Part shown: positions 51,640 to 61,251 of the stretch, in pieces
How positions within the stretch are numbered: position 1 is the first letter of the stretch
How the letters are laid out: each line of letters opens with the position of its first letter
Origin: Brevinematales bacterium
GTDB taxonomy: Bacteria > Spirochaetota > Brevinematia > Brevinematales > Thermospiraceae
DNA length: 64,000 bases
Reading direction: 5' to 3'
Assembly: GCA_013177995.1 (NCBI GenBank)
Contig: JABLXN010000001.1
Coordinates: 62,001 to 126,000 of the forward strand
Notes under the pieces: generated by a model
What the model was told of the DNA's origin: nothing
The model's database searches: none
Seen by the model: the letters and a program-made list of their open reading frames with translations, nothing else
Position numbers and translations under genes: made by a program

Positions 51640-52959
51640 TTATTTCAAAGCCTGATTCACCAAGTTTTCGATATTCGCTATCTCAAAATCCTGTGGGACT
51701 TCCTGCCCATTGGTGATAAACGAAAGCGGAAGCTGATAGCGATAGAGCATCGAAAGAAGTGAACCATAGCACACCGTTTCATCCAACTTTGTGGCAAGCA
51801 CATGCCTGAAGTTCAAACACGAGTAGTTCTCCACCACAAAGGCTAAATCCCTTGGTTTTGTAGTGGCCGAAACCACCAAGTGAATATCAAAAGGTACATC
51901 ACACTGAGAAAGCCACTCAGAAAGTTCCTTCAAAGGAATGGTATCCCTGGGACTTTTTCCCGCTGTGTCAATAAACGTGAAATGGGATCCATCATTTTGT
52001 TTGATCAATTTGAAAAAGTCCTCTCTTGTCTTGATCTCATAGAAGGGTGAACGGAGAATCTCCGCATACTTGGCCAGCTGAGGATCCGCCCCCACCTTGT
52101 AACGGTCAATAGAGATAAACCTCATCTTCTTCTGCCGCATAGCAGCTAAGTGAGCCGCCAATTTGACAAGCGTTACCGTCTTACCAACCCCTGTTGGACC
52201 TACAAAGAGAATATTGTTTCCATACGGATAGTTCTCAAGAGAAATAGGCTGACTCTTGAGATGAGAAAGAAGAAAGCGTTTCACCTCTAAAAGGATCTGA
52301 TTCTTGTCAATAAGAACCTCTGTCTTCAGGGTTTTTAAGTACTCAAGAATATCGGCTATCACCTTGGCATCAAAATCTCTCTCACCAAGAAAATCCTCTA
52401 TCCAGAGCAGGTGGTTCTTGGCTATCTCTGCATCCCGCACAATTTCGTTTTCTTTCTCGTACTCTTCACTGAGATGATGATTCACAAGGCCCTCTCGAAT
52501 ACAGGAGAGTTCCTGTTTGATAAAGTTCTGAAGAGAGGAAATCTCCATTTCAAGTTTGTTGACCTTGCTAACCAGTTCGCTCTCAGCACTTGAAACCGAA
52601 ACATTCTTCATAACGGTAGCGGATTTTTCAGCAATCACCTGAAGGGCCTGTTCTTTGACGGCATTTTTGGCCTGCTTTGGAGAAGCCGCTGCCATCACCG
52701 GTTCTGGAGAAGAGGAGGCCTGGGAGAAAAGGGGCATCTCATCACGACAGGTGGCTACTGTCTTTCGGGGGGCTTTCGTCTGGATGGAAGCCACCGCCAC
52801 CCATACGACATCTTTTTTGAGGCCAAACCAGCGTCTCACCTCTTTGCTGGTCACACGCAAAAGCTGCGTCTCATTGAGGCGGTTCTCACGGATCGCTTCA
52901 GCAAACATCCTGTCAATCGCTTCTTTCCGTGTGCGGCCCTCGTAATTACGATATTCCAT
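51640..52959 (-). CDS. flhF: SRP-type GTPase FlhF
   Basis: 439 aa from 52959 (AGGGAGGGTACT). N-terminal basic B domain, helical N domain, then the G domain: NNILFVGPTGVGKTVTLVKLAAHLA (G1), RFISIDRYKVGADPQLAKYAEI, FTFIDTAGKSPRD (G3) and ATKLDETVCYGSLLS (G4 TKLD). It recruits the export apparatus to the cell pole. Sits between flhA and flhG as in many flagellated bacteria. Confidence 0.96.
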   Translation of the reverse strand: MEYRNYEGRTRKEAIDRMFAEAIRENRLNETQLLRVTSKEVRRWFGLKKDVVWVAVASIQTKAPRKTVATCRDEMPLFSQASSSPEPVMAAASPKQAKNAVKEQALQVIAEKSATVMKNVSVSSAESELVSKVNKLEMEISSLQNFIKQELSCIREGLVNHHLSEEYEKENEIVRDAEIAKNHLLWIEDFLGERDFDAKVIADILEYLKTLKTEVLIDKNQILLEVKRFLLSHLKSQPISLENYPYGNNILFVGPTGVGKTVTLVKLAAHLAAMRQKKMRFISIDRYKVGADPQLAKYAEILRSPFYEIKTREDFFKLIKQNDGSHFTFIDTAGKSPRDTIPLKELSEWLSQCDVPFDIHLVVSATTKPRDLAFVVENYSCLNFRHVLATKLDETVCYGSLLSMLYRYQLPLSFITNGQEVPQDFEIANIENLVNQALK

Positions 52960-53014
52960 AGTACCCTCCCTTCTCACTCCTTCTATTATATCACAGTTTT
53001 ATCATTTATGCAAC

Positions 53015-55090
53015 TCATGACATTACCCTCGGGGCGCTAATCATCCCTATCTGATCCACAGAGACATCCACCGGCACCTCGGAGTAGGAGAGCACTCCCA
53101 CCGAAGGAAACATTCGTTCTATCATCTCTCTCACCAAACGTCGTACCCGTTGAGAGCAGAGAATCACAGGAGAATAGCCATTCTGGATAGCGTTCTCAAT
53201 AATCTGAGAAGCCTCCTGCACAAAATGATTCATAATCTCTGGATCAAGGTTGGCATAGGTGGCATTCTGTTGTTCATAAATCGAATCCTGAAGAATCTCC
53301 TCCAGTTCAGGATCGATCATCACCGCCTTCAGGGTATTCTTCTCATCGACATAATTGCCCACTATCTGCTTTCCAAGGGCCTGACGCACATATTCCACCA
53401 GCGTATCAATATTCTTGGTCGTGGCCCCATAATCAGAAAGGGTTTCTAAGATAGTCACCATATTGCGAATACGCACCCCCTCACGAAGAAGCCCCTGCAA
53501 AACCTTTTGAATATCCCCCACACTCATATGCTTGAGAGCCTCATCGACCACCACAGGATACTCCTTGCGGATAGCGTCGAGCATGGCCTGGGTATCCTGC
53601 CGGGTGAGAAGAGAAGCCGCATTCCGCTTGATCACCTCTGTGAGATGAGTGGCGATCACTGCCGGCGCATCATAAACAGAAAACCCCATCGATTCTGCTT
53701 TGACCCTCTCCTCCGCTGAGATCCACTTGGCCGGCAAACCAAAAGCCGGTTCCTTCACACTGATGCCATCGATTGCATCAAGATCAAGACGGGCATTCAT
53801 GGCTAAAAACTTACTGGGATACACCTTGCCACGGGCAATATCTATCCCCCGTATCTTGATCACATACTCCGAGGCATCAAGGGCTACGTTGTCCACAATA
53901 CGAATAGGGGGTACAAGCACACCAAGATCAAGCCCAATCCGCTTGCGAATCATGCGAATACGGTCAAGAAGGTCTCCTCCTTGTTGTTTATCCACCAGGG
54001 GAATAAGGTTGTACCCTATCTCAAGATTCATGGGATCAACCTTGACAATATCCTCCACCGTCGTTGTTTGCTCTGCGGTTTGCTTTGTCTTGGTTTCCTG
54101 CTGTTTTTTGACCTCTTCCTGGGTTTGGGCAGACTGCATCATATACCCAAGGGCCACAAGTCCCCCACCGACCAGAAGCATGATGAACGTAGGAAACCCG
54201 GGCAGAAAAGCCATCACCCCAAGCACCCCTCCCGTGATGTAGAGAATAGAGGCTGTGGAAGCAATCTGCTTCACCACGTTTCGACCAAAACGCTCCTGAG
54301 AGGCTGATCGGGTGACAATGATACCTGTGGCTGTGGAAATCAAAAGCGCAGGAATCTGAGACACCAGACCATCACCAATAGTGAGAAGCGTATATGTCTG
54401 AGCGGCTGTGGCAATATCTTCCCCACGAACCACTGTCCCAATCACAATACCCATGATAATATCCACAAGGGTAATCACAAGGGCCACCTTGACGTTTCCA
54501 GAGACAAACTTGGAAGAACCATCCATGGCTCCATAGAAGTCTGCTTCCTGACGCACCTCCTCTCGCCGCTTCCTCGCCTCCTCTTCGGTGATGAGTCCCG
54601 CATTGAGATCGCTATCGATCGACAGCTGTTTGGCTGGCATCGCATCGAGCGTAAACCGTGCGGCCACTTCCGACACACGACTCGCACCCTTGGTAATCAC
54701 AAGAAACTGAATGGCTAAGAGCACGATAAAGATGGTAATCCCAATCCAGTAGTTTCCTCCCACCACAAACTCACCAAACGCCCGAATAATCTTGCCCTGA
54801 AATCCCACTCCCTGACTCAGGATGAGCCTTGTGGACGATACATTCAGTCCAAGCCCAAAAATCGTGGTGAGAAGAATAAGCGTCGGAAAGGTATGAAAGT
54901 CCGCTGGTTTTCGAATAGACAGCGTACTCAGGATAATCATCAAGCTTATGGCAAGGTTCAACGCAAGCATGACATCAAGTATCCACGCAGGCAAAGGAAT
55001 CACCATCATGAGCACAATCACCACCACCGCAATCGCCATGGGAAACTCGTCCAAAAGAGAAAAAAGAAGGTTCTGTCTGTCGTTTGCCAT
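53015..55090 (-). CDS. flhA: Flagellar export-gate protein FlhA
   Basis: 691 aa. Eight N-terminal membrane helices and the FHIPEP-region motif RFTLDAMPAKQLSIDSDLNAGLITEEEARKRREEVRQEADFYGAMDGSSKFV, then a cytoplasmic substrate-docking domain beginning about residue 345 (NLEIGYNLIPLVD). Proton-driven core of the type III export machine. AAGGAGGAACC before the ATG; nine bases after flhB. Confidence 0.98.
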   Translation of the reverse strand: MANDRQNLLFSLLDEFPMAIAVVVIVLMMVIPLPAWILDVMLALNLAISLMIILSTLSIRKPADFHTFPTLILLTTIFGLGLNVSSTRLILSQGVGFQGKIIRAFGEFVVGGNYWIGITIFIVLLAIQFLVITKGASRVSEVAARFTLDAMPAKQLSIDSDLNAGLITEEEARKRREEVRQEADFYGAMDGSSKFVSGNVKVALVITLVDIIMGIVIGTVVRGEDIATAAQTYTLLTIGDGLVSQIPALLISTATGIIVTRSASQERFGRNVVKQIASTASILYITGGVLGVMAFLPGFPTFIMLLVGGGLVALGYMMQSAQTQEEVKKQQETKTKQTAEQTTTVEDIVKVDPMNLEIGYNLIPLVDKQQGGDLLDRIRMIRKRIGLDLGVLVPPIRIVDNVALDASEYVIKIRGIDIARGKVYPSKFLAMNARLDLDAIDGISVKEPAFGLPAKWISAEERVKAESMGFSVYDAPAVIATHLTEVIKRNAASLLTRQDTQAMLDAIRKEYPVVVDEALKHMSVGDIQKVLQGLLREGVRIRNMVTILETLSDYGATTKNIDTLVEYVRQALGKQIVGNYVDEKNTLKAVMIDPELEEILQDSIYEQQNATYANLDPEIMNHFVQEASQIIENAIQNGYSPVILCSQRVRRLVREMIERMFPSVGVLSYSEVPVDVSVDQIGMISAPRVMS

Positions 55091-55099
55091 GGTTCCTCC

Positions 55100-56248
55100 T
55101 TAGGCCACCACACCCTTGCCCTTGGCCTGATACACAATCGAGAGAATACGTGCCACCGCTTCAAAGAACTCTGGTGGGATTTCCTCTCCCACATCCACCA
55201 TCTGATAGAGAGAACGGGCCAAAGGCTTATTTTCTATGACATAAATATCATGTTCTTTCGCAAGAGCCTTGATGCGTTCAGCAATAGGTCCCTCTCCCTT
55301 GGCAATCACCACAGGGGCATTCATATAGTGTGGATCATACTTGAGAGCCACCGCAATATGCGTCGGGTTGGTAATCACCACATCCGCCTTGGGTACTTCC
55401 CGGGCCAGATTCTGACTGATAAACCGCCTCTGCATTTCACGGATCTTGGCCTTGATTTCAGGATTTCCTTCCATCTCTTTGAATTCTTCTTTGATTTCCT
55501 GTTTGGTCATTTTGAGAGATTGGATGAAATTCCATCGCTGAAAAGCATAGTCCACAAGGGCAAAGATAAGCAAAAGTATCCCCACCGTACTCACAAACTG
55601 AAAGAGAAAAACCGCAAGAAATTCTACCGATTCAGGAAGCGACCGACGACTGGTCAAAAGAAGCTCTCCAAACCGATTCATCAAAAAAAGAAATGCCACC
55701 GCAAAAACCCCCACGAGTTTCACCAAAGACTTGGCGAGATTGAAAAGCGTCTCTGTTGACCAGAACATCCTGGCAAAATTCTTGCCAATATTGCCCCAGA
55801 TTTTGGCAAAATTGAACTGTATTCGCTTGGTGGTAAAGACAAAACCACCCTGAATCGCGTTGCCTATCACGGCGGCCACCACCGCCACAAAAAACACAGG
55901 GAGAAGCACCTGGGCTACCACCCAGAGCATATTCACATAGAGAGCCGAAAGATTGTTGGACGTTGCCGAAAGGGTGAGAATATTCTCAAGATAAAAACGA
56001 AAGATGGATCGCATAAGATACCAGAGATACCCTGCCATGAGACTCACCGCCCAGAAAACAAGCAAAAACACAATAATCGCCGTGAGCTCCTGAGAACGAG
56101 GGATCTGGCCCTCTTCCCTTGCCTTGCGCTTCTTGTACTCAGTAGGTTCCTCGGTACGCCCCTCATCCTCAGCGGCAAAAAGCTGAAGATCAAAGGTGAT
56201 TTCAGCAAGTTCCGGATACAGGGACAAAAGCCACTCTCGTGTGGTCAT
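55100..56248 (-). CDS. flhB: Flagellar export switch protein FlhB
   Basis: 382 aa. Opens with a spirochaete-style long N-terminus (LYPELAEITFDLQLFAAEDEGRTEEPTEYKKRKAREEGQIPRSQEL), four membrane helices, and the autocleavage site VVITNPTHIAVALKYD (cut between Asn and Pro). Cleavage switches export from rod/hook to filament proteins. ATGA overlap with fliR. Confidence 0.97.
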   Translation of the reverse strand: MTTREWLLSLYPELAEITFDLQLFAAEDEGRTEEPTEYKKRKAREEGQIPRSQELTAIIVFLLVFWAVSLMAGYLWYLMRSIFRFYLENILTLSATSNNLSALYVNMLWVVAQVLLPVFFVAVVAAVIGNAIQGGFVFTTKRIQFNFAKIWGNIGKNFARMFWSTETLFNLAKSLVKLVGVFAVAFLFLMNRFGELLLTSRRSLPESVEFLAVFLFQFVSTVGILLLIFALVDYAFQRWNFIQSLKMTKQEIKEEFKEMEGNPEIKAKIREMQRRFISQNLAREVPKADVVITNPTHIAVALKYDPHYMNAPVVIAKGEGPIAERIKALAKEHDIYVIENKPLARSLYQMVDVGEEIPPEFFEAVARILSIVYQAKGKGVVA

Positions 56249-57039
56249 GACGCACCCCCTACCCGCTGAAGCATTCTCACCATAGCCCGAACATCACCTA
56301 AGACCTGGGACACGAGAGCATCACCCACATTGACCAGCACAGGGAGAAACACCCAGAGCACCACAAACCCCACAATGAGCTTCACATGAAACCCCATGAT
56401 CATCACATTGAACTGGGGAGCCACACGCCCTATCATCGCCACCGCAATATCCAGGAGAAGCGAAACCCCTATCACCGGAAAGGCTATCCGCATCCCCACA
56501 TCAAAGAGCACACGAATACCCGCCGTGAGACTCTTCACAAACACATTGAGCGAGGAAAGATCCAGCTTCCAGAACCCTCGAAAACTCTCCGCTATCACCT
56601 GGATCAAATAGATATGTCCATCCACCCGCAAAAAAAGAAGAAGAATCAAAATCCCCAGTACATTACCAAACGATGGCGTCTGCTGTTCTGACATCGGATC
56701 ATAGACTTCATTGATACCCATGCCCATCTGCATACTGAACATATGCGCCGAATTCTGAAAGGCAGACACACAAAAATACACAAAACTCCCTATCCCAAAG
56801 CCAATGAGAAAATTCACCACCATATCCGCCCCAAGTTCCACAAAACCCTGCGGCTGAGGGACGTTGTACCCCACCACCAGTGGCACAAGAGCAAGACTCA
56901 CAAAAAAGGCAAACGACAATTTAGCCCGCATGGGGAGAGCCTGGCCGGAGAAAAACGGGGCACCGGTGAACATTCCCATCATCCTCACAAAAACCACGAT
57001 GAAGACCTCAAAATACCGATAAAACGCCTCGTAGAGCAT
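56245..57039 (-). CDS. fliR: Flagellar export protein FliR
   Basis: 264 aa, six or more membrane helices. FIVVFVRMMGMFTGAPFFSGQALPMRAKLSFAFFVSLAL is the FliR N-terminal signature, and FQNSAHMFSMQMGMGINEVYDP the central motif. It forms the export pore with FliP and FliQ. Eight bases after fliQ; overlaps flhB. Confidence 0.96.
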   Translation of the reverse strand: MLYEAFYRYFEVFIVVFVRMMGMFTGAPFFSGQALPMRAKLSFAFFVSLALVPLVVGYNVPQPQGFVELGADMVVNFLIGFGIGSFVYFCVSAFQNSAHMFSMQMGMGINEVYDPMSEQQTPSFGNVLGILILLLFLRVDGHIYLIQVIAESFRGFWKLDLSSLNVFVKSLTAGIRVLFDVGMRIAFPVIGVSLLLDIAVAMIGRVAPQFNVMIMGFHVKLIVGFVVLWVFLPVLVNVGDALVSQVLGDVRAMVRMLQRVGGAS

Positions 57040-57047
57040 CTATCCTC

Positions 57048-57317
57048 CTACAGGCGTGCCTGGGCTATATACTCAAAAATCCGGTAGGTAAAATCCTTGA
57101 ATTCCCTCAAAAAAAGCGGCCCTAAAAAAACCATAAGAAGCAAAATCACCACCATCTTTGGCACAAAGGTGAGTGTCTGTTCCTGGATAGACGTGGTCGC
57201 CTGAAAAATACTGATAATAAGTCCTACTATCATGGAGATACCAAGAAGTGGCACCGACAAAAAAAGCACCTGATACAGCGACTCACTCATCAGTTTGAGA
57301 ATAAGACCATCCGACAT
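57048..57317 (-). CDS. fliQ: Flagellar export protein FliQ
   Basis: 89 aa with two membrane helices. LMSESLYQVLFLSVPLLGISMIVGLIISIFQATTSIQEQTLTFVPKM contains the FQA(T)TQIQEQTL family motif. Pore subunit. Ten bases after fliP. Confidence 0.97.
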   Translation of the reverse strand: MSDGLILKLMSESLYQVLFLSVPLLGISMIVGLIISIFQATTSIQEQTLTFVPKMVVILLLMVFLGPLFLREFKDFTYRIFEYIAQARL

Positions 57318-57327
57318 CCCCTACTCC

Positions 57328-58080
57328 CTAACGAAAACTGAGCACCAGTTTTTCCACCAAAAGGTCCCAGCCATCCACCGCCAAAAACAACACAAGTTTC
57401 AAGGGAAAAGCCACCATGGTCGGCGGAAGCATCATCATACCCATGGACATCAACACACTGGCCACCACAATATCAATAATCGTAAACGGAATCAGAATCA
57501 ACATTCCCATATAGAACGAAATCGTGAGTTCATTCAGGATAAACGCAGGAATAAGCACATAATCCGGCACATCATCACGATTCCTTGGCCTTTCTACCTT
57601 GGCCATCTTGACAAAGCGGTAGATATAGCGTTCCGACGTTTGCTTGAACATAAACTCCCGAATGGGCTTCATCGCCTTTTTGTATCCCTCTGCCAAGGGA
57701 ATCTTCCCATCTAAATAGGGCCCAATCCCCTCTTGATACGACTTCTGGAAGATAGGATACATCACAAAAAGACTCATAAAAAGAGCAAGACTCACAATGA
57801 TCTGGTTTGGTGGAAGTCCCTGCTGAGAAAGCCCACGCCCCACAAAGGAAAGCACAATATACATCCGGATATAGCTGGTCAGCGTAATCAAAAGCGTCGG
57901 TGCAAGAGAGATAATCGTAATCAAAAAGAGCACCTGAAGCGAAAGAGCCACCTGACGGGGTGTCTTTGCCTCGGTAATATTCACATTCACCGACGGTATA
58001 GGAATATTCTGAGCCTGCTGAGCAAACCCAGCCACCGACAAAGCAAGCAAAAGCCCTGCATAGAGAGCCGGTTTTTTCAC
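57328..58080 (-). CDS. fliP: Flagellar export protein FliP
   Basis: 250 aa from the GTG at 58080, which is preceded by GGGAGGGAGGAA; an upstream in-frame extension is untranslated leader. Signal peptide KKPALYAGLLLALSVAGFAQ, then motifs LAPTLLITLTSYIRMYIVLSFV, PIREFMFKQT and SFYMGMLILIPFTIIDIVVASVLMSMGMMMLPPTMVAFPLKLVLFLAVDGW, all characteristic. First gene of the export operon. Confidence 0.97.
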   Translation of the reverse strand: MKKPALYAGLLLALSVAGFAQQAQNIPIPSVNVNITEAKTPRQVALSLQVLFLITIISLAPTLLITLTSYIRMYIVLSFVGRGLSQQGLPPNQIIVSLALFMSLFVMYPIFQKSYQEGIGPYLDGKIPLAEGYKKAMKPIREFMFKQTSERYIYRFVKMAKVERPRNRDDVPDYVLIPAFILNELTISFYMGMLILIPFTIIDIVVASVLMSMGMMMLPPTMVAFPLKLVLFLAVDGWDLLVEKLVLSFR

Positions 58081-58096
58081 TTCCTCCCTCCCGTTA

Positions 58097-58200
58097 GTAG
58101 TAGTAGAAGGATACTTACTACTACGCACGATATATTATGAGATGATAATAAAAAAAAATCAAGTGTTTTTTGAAAAATTTTTCAAAAAATTTTTCAAAAG
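58097..58200 (-). promoter_or_regulatory. fliP promoter with structured leader and A/T palindromes
   Basis: Minus strand: TTGATT (58162-58157), 17-bp spacer, CATAAT (58139-58134). The predicted 5' end of the mRNA forms a 9-bp hairpin, GTAGTAGTA/TACTACTAC (58124-58116 with 58105-58097). Upstream of the -35 are two overlapping A/T palindromes of the type TTGAAAAATTTTTCAA (58169-58195), possibly an UP element or curved DNA. Confidence 0.55.
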
Positions 58201-58251
58201 TTCTTGAGAGATAGAGATATAGGATGCCCTTCCCCCTCTGAACACACAAAA

Positions 58252-58289
58252 CAAAAAGGCTATCTCCACTTTCAAGAGATAGCCTTTTG
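58252..58289 (-). terminator. Terminator of the CRISPR precursor transcript
   Basis: Minus strand: stem AAAGGCTATCTC / GAGATAGCCTTTTT (58289-58252) with a 9-nt loop, followed by GTTTTG. It lies about 70 bp past the last repeat in the inferred direction of array transcription and also insulates the fliP promoter. Confidence 0.85.
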
Positions 58290-58361
58290 TTGCCATTCTT
58301 CTCTCTCTGGACGAACCCAAACACCCGCACTCCCCTACACAAAACCTCTCTCTTACCCTCC

Positions 58362-61002
58362 AATCCCTTAAACAGGTCACTCTTTTTCTACATTACCTTC
58401 TGGAGAAAATTTCATACCAACGAAGCGTCGTAATCCCTTAAACAGGTCAATCTTTTTCTACTTGCACCGCAGGAGAAAAACATCGAGGCTCTGCGTCGGC
58501 TTGTCGTAATCCCTTAAACAGGTCACGGTTTTTCTACTTCTATGCAAAGATGGATTAATGTGACACTCAATCCCATGAGTCGTAATCCCTTAAACAGGTC
58601 ACGGTTTTTCTACAGAGAGAGTTGTTATCTCTTCTCGAGTATAATCGAAAAGTCGTAATCCCTTAAACAGGTCACGGTTTTTCTACACGCTGTCGAAATA
58701 AAATCGACTTATTCGGCTGGCTGGGAGTCGTAATCCCTTAAACAGGTCACGGTTTTTCTACGCTACGAGAGCGAAGAACAAAATCGAGCGAGAGATGATC
58801 CGAGTCGTAATCCCTTAAACAGGTCACGGTTTTTCTACGTATCTAAAAGCCGTGCGTAAATGTATCGCAAGACTTCAGTCGTAATCCCTTAAACAGGTCA
58901 CGGTTTTTCTACTCGACAAAGAAAAGAAAGAAGGAGGCGATTTATGAGAGTCGTAATCCCTTAAACAGGTCACGGTTTTTCTACTCTCGGGCTTTTCGGG
59001 TGCCAATATTTAATGTTCGCACCAGAGCGTCGTAATCCCTTAAACAGGTCACGGTTTTTCTACCCTCTGGCTTCAAAAAATATATACGATGTGGTGTGCT
59101 ACAGTCGTAATCCCTTAAACAGGTCACGGTTTTTCTACGAAAGCCCCCAGAAGGGATTATCAATGAACTACTTACCACAGTCGTAATCCCTTAAACAGGT
59201 CACGGTTTTTCTACTTTGAACTTATAGACAAAGACGGTGAAATTATCCCTGTGGTCGTAATCCCTTAAACAGGTCACGGTTTTTCTACGGGGTGTCTATA
59301 GATATCAGCCCATGGTATGCGGGTTGGTCGTAATCCCTTAAACAGGTCACGGTTTTTCTACAAACGCTTGAAGCATGGCTAACTGTTTTTCAGAGCATTG
59401 CCAGTCGTAATCCCTTAAACAGGTCACGGTTTTTCTACCATGGCTGACTGTTTTTCAGAGCATTGCTATGCTCTACAAGTCGTAATCCCTTAAACAGGTC
59501 ACGGTTTTTCTACAAGCGTGATGACCATGATTTAGTTATTAGAACATTGTTCTCTGGTCGTAATCCCTTAAACAGGTCACGGTTTTTCTACACAGAAGTA
59601 ACCCCGGAAATGATTGCCGAAACCGATGATGTCGTAATCCCTTAAACAGGTCACGGTTTTTCTACCCCAGAAGAATGGCTAAGAAGACAAAAACTCAGCT
59701 ACGATGGGTCGTAATCCCTTAAACAGGTCACGGTTTTTCTACCGGCATAACAGACCGACTGGGTTTATTAAAGACATCGAGTCGTAATCCCTTAAACAGG
59801 TCACGGTTTTTCTACGCCTGTGACACGGAGATATTTTTGAATGGAACACATCGTCGTAATCCCTTAAACAGGTCACGGTTTTTCTACTGTTCGTTTGCCA
59901 AAGAATGCGCCTTTTACAAAGGTCGTAATCCCTTAAACAGGTCACGGTTTTTCTACTGTTCGTTTGCCAAAGAATGCGCCTTTTACAAAGGTCGTAATCC
60001 CTTAAACAGGTCACGGTTTTTCTACCCTTTTTGGATACCTTAACCGTCTTTATCCCCTTGACAAAGTCGTAATCCCTTAAACAGGTCACGGTTTTTCTAC
60101 TTTCTGTTGAAAGGGGAGAGATTAAATTCTCCCTCCTCGTGTCGTAATCCCTTAAACAGGTCACGGTTTTTCTACTTTGAGAGTTTAGACCAAACCAAGT
60201 CGCTGAGGTGTGTCGTAATCCCTTAAACAGGTCACGGTTTTTCTACTTGAAAGGGGAGAGATTAAATTCTCCCTCCTCGTACAGGGTCGTAATCCCTTAA
60301 ACAGGTCACGGTTTTTCTACTGACAACGAGCCCGAAGCAACTTACTCATTTACGGATTACGGGTCGTAATCCCTTAAACAGGTCACGGTTTTTCTACACT
60401 GGTGGTGCGCTATAAAACATCAATAGATGTGAGTAAGGTCGTAATCCCTTAAACAGGTCACGGTTTTTCTACAGAAAGAAAAGGAGGAAAAATATGACTT
60501 TTCTATTGAAAGGTCGTAATCCCTTAAACAGGTCACGGTTTTTCTACCCCACCCACCTTGCAACAGGGGGTGAAGGAGGTCCTTAGAGTCGTAATCCCTT
60601 AAACAGGTCACGGTTTTTCTACCTTGTTGCCCCCATCGACAACTACCTACTGGTGCGCTATAAGTCGTAATCCCTTAAACAGGTCACGGTTTTTCTACAA
60701 GTGACCGTGGAAATAGACAAGGAGATGATTTGCTCCTTGTGTCGTAATCCCTTAAACAGGTCACGGTTTTTCTACAAACAAAAGAGCCGACGAATGTAAT
60801 TGAAGCCCAATTGGTCGTAATCCCTTAAACAGGTCACGGTTTTTCTACAGGAAGTGGACAAAATCAGCAACAATCGTGGACTTTGCAAGGGGTCGTAATC
60901 CCTTAAACAGGTCACGGTTTTTCTACGAGCCCGAAACCACTTACTCGTTTACGGATTACGATGTGCGGTCGTAATCCCTTAAACAGGTCACGGTTTTTCT
61001 AC
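58362..61002 (-). CRISPR. CRISPR array, 36 repeats and 35 spacers
   Basis: Repeat length 35 bp; plus-strand copies start GTCGTAATCCC and end GGTTTTTCTAC (full copy at 60968-61002). Spacers are 34-44 bp. Read on the minus strand the repeat ends GGGATTACGAC, giving an 8-nt crRNA tag ATTACGAC similar to the AUUGAAAC-type tags of type I/III systems. The two repeats at the low-coordinate end (58362-58391 and 58427-58461) have TC or AT for CG in the CACGG block, and the first also lacks its start, as expected for the old trailer end. The leader and cas genes are at the high-coordinate end. Spacers at 59888-59921 and 59957-59990 are identical. Several spacer pairs overlap the same target. Confidence 0.99.
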
Positions 61003-61251
61003 AGCACCCCCTTTTTGGGCCTTGAAAGACAAGCACTTAGATCCCCTTTTTTTGCAGACCCCCACCAAAAAGAGCCCTTCCAGAGCCAAAAAACATCACC
61101 TCAGTCCTATATCCTCTTGTCCTACAAAGACTTCAGACCTCCACGGAAAAATCGACACTTACACACTTCGGGGAGATCTGCGTCATGGGTTTTTGACAGA
61201 TCTCACAGAAATAGTATAGCACAATTTGAGCCTGCTGTCAAGAGAAAATCC
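61003..61251 (-). promoter_or_regulatory. CRISPR leader with consensus promoter
   Basis: Minus strand: TTGACA (61241-61236), exactly 17-bp spacer, TATACT (61218-61213), starting just 10 bases after the second cas2 stop. Just downstream of the start point is a 30-bp imperfect palindrome (61174-61203) with arms AGATCTG/CAGATCT and inner TCA/TGA, a plausible site for leader folding or binding of integration or regulatory proteins. About 205 nt of leader separate the promoter from the first repeat. Confidence 0.88.

Noticed and set aside
58981-60611. Open frames across the array encoding repeated KTVTCLRDYD or NPLNRSRFFY peptides
   Set aside because: They are translations of the CRISPR repeat in two strands, without ribosome sites.
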